Of a stretch of DNA of 6,762 bases, positions 3,638-6,762 are shown in pieces. Within the stretch, counting starts at the first letter, position 1, and each line of letters starts with the position of its first letter. The notes beneath the pieces were generated by a model that did not search any database, was not told the DNA's origin, and saw nothing but the letters and a program-made list of their open reading frames with translations. Origin of the DNA: an uncultured Verrucomicrobiota bacterium (GTDB lineage Bacteria > Verrucomicrobiota > Kiritimatiellia > RFP12 > UBA1067); assembly GCA_945613785.1 (NCBI GenBank), contig CALZAJ010000089.1:1-6762 (forward strand), read 5' to 3'. The translations under genes were made by a program, and so were the position numbers.

Positions 3638-5599
3638 ATGGCGAAGTCAGTTTCATATCGTAAAGAATTTTTTGATCGCGAGTACACGGCCAAGGAGGCC
3701 TATTCCCGTCTGTGGCAATATGCGCGCCGCTATCGTTTCCGTATCTGGGTTGGCATTATCTGCGGCATGCTGACGGCGGGCACGCTGATTCCTTTTTTCC
3801 AGGTCATCAAGCCCGCGTTGAGCAGTGTCGAGGCGCCGGCGCCGAAGACGATCCGGGAGGAGTCTCCGAAGCCGGCGGCAGAAGTGGTTGACGAGGTCGC
3901 GGGGGCGTCGAAGGACGACGCGGTTGCCAAGAGGGCGAAGAGCACGGCGAAGGAGTACAACAAGATCCGTGACTTCATGGCCAAGTTCGGCATCAAGTTG
4001 CAGAGCGAGGACGAGGAGCTGGGGCTTCCGTTGCTCTTTCTGGCGATTGTCGTCGTGCCGCTGGTCGCGTTGTTCCGCTGCGGGCTTGTCTTCCTGAATC
4101 ATTACTGTCTCGCGTGGGCGGGGATGAACACCGTGCGGGACATCCGCAACGACATCTTCCGTCATGTCCAGGCGCAGTCGATGCAGTTCCACGGACGCAT
4201 AGACGTCGGGCAGCTGATGTCTCGCTGCACGTCCGATCCTCAGCAGGTCCGCATGATCATTCAGACGGTCCTTCAGGAGCTGGCTCAGGCCCCGTTCGAG
4301 ATTGCGGTCTCGGTCGGGTTCATCATCTATTCGGCGATCAGCAACCGCATGTTGCCGACGCTTGGCATCATCGTGTTCGGCTTCCCGCTCTTCATGCTGC
4401 CGGTCCTCTTCCTGTCCAAGCGGATCCGCAAGTGGAGCAAGAAGGCGCTGGAGCGTCTGTCGGTCGTCGGAAGTCGCATTCACGAGATCCTGACTTGCAT
4501 CAAGGTCGTGAAGGCGTACAACACGGAAGAGCACGAGTGCCGCAAGTACAACGAGGCCGTGTCCCAAACGCTGAAGGCGACGATGCGGTCCTTGCGCTGG
4601 GGCCTGCTGGTCGGTCCGGCGGTCGAGACGGTCGGCATTCTGCTCATTTGCGCCTTCCTGGTGTGGTGCTATTTCGCGGGCGTCAAGCTTTCGACGATCA
4701 TCCCGATGCTGGCGCCGCTGTTGATCATCTACCGTCCGCTCAAGCAGCTCTCCAAGCTGCAGGTCCAGATCGAGCAGGGCCGGGCTGCGCTGGCCCGTAT
4801 CTGGAGTGCGATGGACGTCGAGATGGAACTGCCGGAGAATCCGGCGGCGCAGGACAAGTCGAGCTTCGAAGACAAGGTCGTGTTCAAGGACGTCTTCTTC
4901 CGCTACGACACGGCCGAGCGCAACGCGGTGGACGGCGTGAACTTCGAGATCTTGCGCGGCAAGGTCGTGGCGGTCGTCGGTGGCACGGGCAGCGGCAAGT
5001 CGACGATGTCGAGTCTGCTGGCGCGCTTCTTCGATCCGCAGAGCGGATGCATCACGATGGACGGCACGGATCTGCGTGACATCAAGGTGGCGGACCTGCG
5101 GCGTCTGATCGGATCCGTCCAGCAGGAGACGTTGCTCTTCAACGACACGATCGAGAACAACATCAAGTACGGTTCACCCGAGGCGACGCACGAGCAGGTC
5201 GTGGCCGCGGCGAAGATGGCGAACGCGCACGACTTCATCATGAGCCAGCCCGAGGGCTATGAGCGTCTGGCGGGCGAAAAGGGCTTCGCGTTGTCCGGCG
5301 GCGAGCGTCAGCGCATCGCCATCGCGCGGGCGATCTTGAAGAATCCGCCGATCCTGATCCTGGACGAGGCGACGAGCGCGCTTGATACGGTGACCGAACG
5401 GCTGGTGCAGGACGCGATCAACAATCTGATGAAGGATCGCACGACTTTTGCCATTGCGCATCGTCTGTCGACGATCCGCAATGCCGACCTCATCCTCGTG
5501 ATGCAGGAGGGCAAGATCGTCGAGCGCGGCACGCACGATGAGCTTTATGCGGTGAACGGTGTCTACCGCAAGCTTTGTGACATGCAGAGCCAGAAGTAA
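3638..5599 (+). CDS. ABC exporter half-transporter (fused membrane and ATPase domains), MsbA-like
   Basis: This 653-residue inner-membrane protein has a type IV exporter membrane domain fused to an ATPase, the layout of MsbA-type lipid flippases and multidrug exporters; it should act as a homodimer. Membrane segments lie near 35-58, 129-157, 217-235, 239-260, 323-347 and 350-366. The ATPase domain (about 411-650) has Walker A GGTGSGKST (448-456), Q-loop VQQETLLF (494-501), signature LSGGERQRIAIARA (552-565), Walker B ILILDEATSALD (572-583, catalytic Glu577) and switch His608. All catalytic residues are present. The loop between segments 1 and 2 (about 61-128) is Lys/Glu/Ala/Pro-rich and much longer than in MsbA, predicted to face the periplasm. 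The start has no Shine-Dalgarno but sits just after a TATAAT. A DMT permease gene follows 11 nt later. The substrate cannot be read from sequence; lipid A-core or another lipid is only a guess. Confidence 0.9.
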   Translation: MAKSVSYRKEFFDREYTAKEAYSRLWQYARRYRFRIWVGIICGMLTAGTLIPFFQVIKPALSSVEAPAPKTIREESPKPAAEVVDEVAGASKDDAVAKRAKSTAKEYNKIRDFMAKFGIKLQSEDEELGLPLLFLAIVVVPLVALFRCGLVFLNHYCLAWAGMNTVRDIRNDIFRHVQAQSMQFHGRIDVGQLMSRCTSDPQQVRMIIQTVLQELAQAPFEIAVSVGFIIYSAISNRMLPTLGIIVFGFPLFMLPVLFLSKRIRKWSKKALERLSVVGSRIHEILTCIKVVKAYNTEEHECRKYNEAVSQTLKATMRSLRWGLLVGPAVETVGILLICAFLVWCYFAGVKLSTIIPMLAPLLIIYRPLKQLSKLQVQIEQGRAALARIWSAMDVEMELPENPAAQDKSSFEDKVVFKDVFFRYDTAERNAVDGVNFEILRGKVVAVVGGTGSGKSTMSSLLARFFDPQSGCITMDGTDLRDIKVADLRRLIGSVQQETLLFNDTIENNIKYGSPEATHEQVVAAAKMANAHDFIMSQPEGYERLAGEKGFALSGGERQRIAIARAILKNPPILILDEATSALDTVTERLVQDAINNLMKDRTTFAIAHRLSTIRNADLILVMQEGKIVERGTHDELYAVNGVYRKLCDMQSQK

Positions 5600-5604
5600 G
5601 AAGG
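5599..5604 (+). promoter_or_regulatory. Ribosome binding site of the DMT permease gene
   Basis: AGAAGG begins on the last base of the ABC gene's stop codon and ends 6 nt before the ATG at 5611. It supports that start and translation from the ABC transcript. Confidence 0.65.
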
Positions 5605-5610
5605 CTTGGG

Positions 5611-6501
5611 ATGAACGACCGGCAGAAGGGCATCGCCTGCATCATTGCGAGCGCCTTTGGCTTCGCTCTGATGGCATTCTTTGTGCGTCTTTGCGATGAC
5701 TTCGGGGAGTCCGTCTCGTGTTTTCAGAAGAGTCTCTTCCGCAACCTGATTGCCCTGTTCATCGCCGTGGTGGTGTTTGCGAAGGGACACCTGAGGCGCC
5801 GCGCCGCGGACGAGAAGCGTCCGTCGGTCGCCCGACTGCCGCTGAAGGCCTGGCTGTTGCTGCTCGGGAGATCCGCCTCGGGCATCTTCGGCATCTTCGG
5901 AAACTTCTATGCGCTGTCGATCATTCCGATCGGTGAGGCGATGACGCTCAACAAGACGGCGCCGTTCTTTGCAGTGCTCTTTTCCTGGCTCTTCCTCAAG
6001 GAGCGGGCGGGATTCCGTCACTTTCTCTTCCTGATGCTGGCCTTTACGGGTGCGATGCTGGTGATGAAACCGGGGTTCCGTCCGACCAACCTCGAGACGT
6101 TCGCGACGGTGTGCGCGCTTGCGGGCGGACTCGGAGCGGGCATTGCCTATACGTGTGTGCGTGAGCTCGGACTCCTCAAGGTCGAGGGCTCGTTCATCGT
6201 CCTGTTCTTCAGCGCGTTCTCGACATTGGCCTCCCTGCCGTTCATGCTGCATGGGGTTGATCCGATGACGCCGGCGCAGATTCTCATCATGCTGGGCGCC
6301 GGTTGTGGCGCGGCGGTGGGACAGTTCGGCGTGACGGCCGCGTATCGGTTCGCGCCGCCGCGGGATGTCGCGGTCTTTGACTACACGAATGTGATCTTCA
6401 CCGCGCTCTTCGGGTTCCTGTCTTTTGCACAAGTCCCTGACGTGTGGTCGGTCCTTGGCTTTGCACTCATCGTCCTCGCGGGCCTCAAGTCGCGGAAGTG
6501 A
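5611..6501 (+). CDS. EamA/DMT superfamily permease
   Basis: The 296-residue product has about ten hydrophobic segments (near 7-26, 40-57, 81-99, 101-124, 135-153, 163-186, 195-213, 222-245, 254-273 and 277-293) and the two-fold internal repeat of EamA proteins. The ends of the two halves match each other: YALSIIPIGEAMTLNKTAPFF then WLFLKE (100-131), and YRFAPPRDVAVFDYTNVIF (245-263) then the final helix. Length is normal for the drug/metabolite transporter superfamily, whose members move amino acids, nucleotide sugars, SAM or other metabolites across the inner membrane. I cannot name the substrate. It lies 11 nt after the ABC gene with a fair Shine-Dalgarno and no promoter between, so the two are probably one operon; a functional link is not shown. 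No terminator is visible after it. Confidence 0.88.
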   Translation: MNDRQKGIACIIASAFGFALMAFFVRLCDDFGESVSCFQKSLFRNLIALFIAVVVFAKGHLRRRAADEKRPSVARLPLKAWLLLLGRSASGIFGIFGNFYALSIIPIGEAMTLNKTAPFFAVLFSWLFLKERAGFRHFLFLMLAFTGAMLVMKPGFRPTNLETFATVCALAGGLGAGIAYTCVRELGLLKVEGSFIVLFFSAFSTLASLPFMLHGVDPMTPAQILIMLGAGCGAAVGQFGVTAAYRFAPPRDVAVFDYTNVIFTALFGFLSFAQVPDVWSVLGFALIVLAGLKSRK

Positions 6502-6577
6502 TGGGGCGCCGCAGGCGGATGTCTTGATCAGCTTCGGTGTGGTCCGCGGTTCAACCACCGAGGACACGGGAAGGCCG

Positions 6578-6614
6578 CTGCGCGGTAACGCAGAGGAGCT
6601 CAGGAGCAGAGGAG
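6578..6614. repeat. Short hairpin plus GCAGAGGAG direct repeats
   Basis: CTGCG (6578-6582) and CGCAG (6589-6593) form a short stem around CGGTAA. GCAGAGGAG occurs at 6590-6598 and again at 6606-6614, a 16-nt period. With the preceding CAACCACCGAGGACACGG (6553-6570) this resembles the dispersed 'CCACGGAGGACACGG / CGCAGAG' intergenic repeats I recall from many environmental genomes. The match is from memory and degenerate. Confidence 0.5.
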
Positions 6615-6640
6615 AGAGCTGGGGCGTTGCCTCAGAAACC

Positions 6641-6714
6641 GTGGGGACAGACCCCGCCCCCTCGGGGGACAGACCCCGCACCCTCTGACGCGGAGCCGCC
6701 CCTGCTGTCCCCAC
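6641..6714. repeat. Inverted repeat GTGGGGACAG / CTGTCCCCAC enclosing the REP-like pair
   Basis: GTGGGGACAG (6641-6650) is mirrored exactly by CTGTCCCCAC (6705-6714), 54 nt apart. The right arm is a third, inverted copy of the GGGGACAG core, so the block has the head-to-tail plus inverted layout of composite REP elements. Confidence 0.6.
6643..6679 (+). repeat. Two copies of GGGGACAGACCCCGC (REP-like)
   Basis: The 15-nt sequence occurs exactly at 6643-6657 and 6665-6679, a 22-nt period. Each copy is itself a small inverted repeat, GGGG-ACAGA-CCCC. Such GGGGACAGACCCC units resemble repetitive extragenic palindromes mobilised by RAYT (Y1-type) transposases in other bacteria; no transposase gene is in this window. 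Confidence 0.75.
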
Positions 6715-6734
6715 CGCGGCCGGGACGTCCGCGG
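6714..6734. repeat. CCGCGG-flanked hairpin
   Basis: CCGCGG (6714-6719) recurs at 6729-6734, and being self-complementary the copies can form a 6-bp stem with a 9-nt loop. It directly adjoins the inverted-repeat arm and may belong to the same repeat element. No T-tract follows. Confidence 0.4.
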
Positions 6735-6762
6735 GTACGTAGGACCGGTGCAGGGGGGGCAC

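Larger units (their letters stand above)
6502..6762. other. Gene-free, repeat-bearing GC-rich region at the window edge
   Basis: No reading frame here has a credible start, ribosome site or family resemblance. A minus-strand frame runs open across it from the window edge, but its sequence is Arg/Pro/Ser-rich low complexity and continues as an antisense shadow through the permease gene. The stretch holds several short direct and inverted repeats, listed separately, and no T-tract terminator. Confidence 0.7.

Noticed and set aside
4114..5079. Plus-strand open frame overlapping the ABC gene in another frame
   Set aside because: It covers the membrane and ATPase region of a clear ABC protein and is Gly/Arg/His-rich nonsense.
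6425..6688. Short plus-strand frame running from the permease end into the repeats
   Set aside because: It starts at a TTG inside the permease gene, and its tail is translated repeat sequence.
6550..6735. CRISPR array
   Set aside because: Only two to three short GC-rich repeats at 16-22 nt period, with no room for spacers and no cas gene.
5563..6762. Minus-strand frame open to the window edge, opposite the permease
   Set aside because: It is Arg/Glu/His low-complexity sequence antisense to a clear permease; the repeats at 6643-6714 would fall in its N-terminus. No start context supports it.

Overview
The window is GC-rich, with strong third-position G/C in its genes, and carries five complete protein genes plus the 3' end of a sixth. 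The gene set and the repeats at the right edge suggest an uncultured anaerobe, perhaps of the Planctomycetota-Verrucomicrobiota-Chlamydiota group (Kiritimatiellota or Lentisphaerota-like). The hints are a NifU-like/GGGtGRT pair, which I associate with anaerobes, a DUF3127 protein, a lipid-exporter-like ABC protein with an enlarged first outer loop, and non-coding GGGGACAGACCCC-type repeats. There is no rRNA or other phylogenetic marker, so this assignment is weak.

Left block (1-1470, + strand). The C-terminal part of a NifU-like Fe-S scaffold relative is followed 13 nt later, behind a very strong Shine-Dalgarno, by a full GGGtGRT-family gene. A strong intrinsic terminator ends the unit. Both genes use a narrow codon set (CTC leucine, AAG lysine), as highly expressed genes do. 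The function of this pair is not established. It is the best candidate here for poorly described biology, although the families themselves are known.

Middle block (1470-3576). An extended -10 promoter and a 5'-leader hairpin precede a DUF3127 (OB-fold-like) gene, whose product ends in an SSB-like acidic tip. It is followed by prmC, the release-factor glutamine methyltransferase. Facing them on the minus strand is ung (uracil-DNA glycosylase). The stop codons of prmC and ung abut with no spacer, and the likely terminator for the prmC transcript lies about 125 nt inside ung, on the opposite strand.

Right block (3577-6762). A 61-bp divergent spacer carries a promoter for ung and one for an MsbA-like ABC exporter half-transporter. 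Both -10 boxes are so close to their ATG codons that leaderless mRNAs are predicted. The ABC gene is followed 11 nt later by an EamA/DMT-family permease, probably in one operon. From 6502 to the end I see no credible gene, only short direct and inverted GC-rich repeats of the REP/dispersed-repeat kind.

Three promoters in the window share an extended -10 (TGn-TAKAAT) and further matching bases. No tRNA, rRNA, CRISPR array, IS element or transposase was found.
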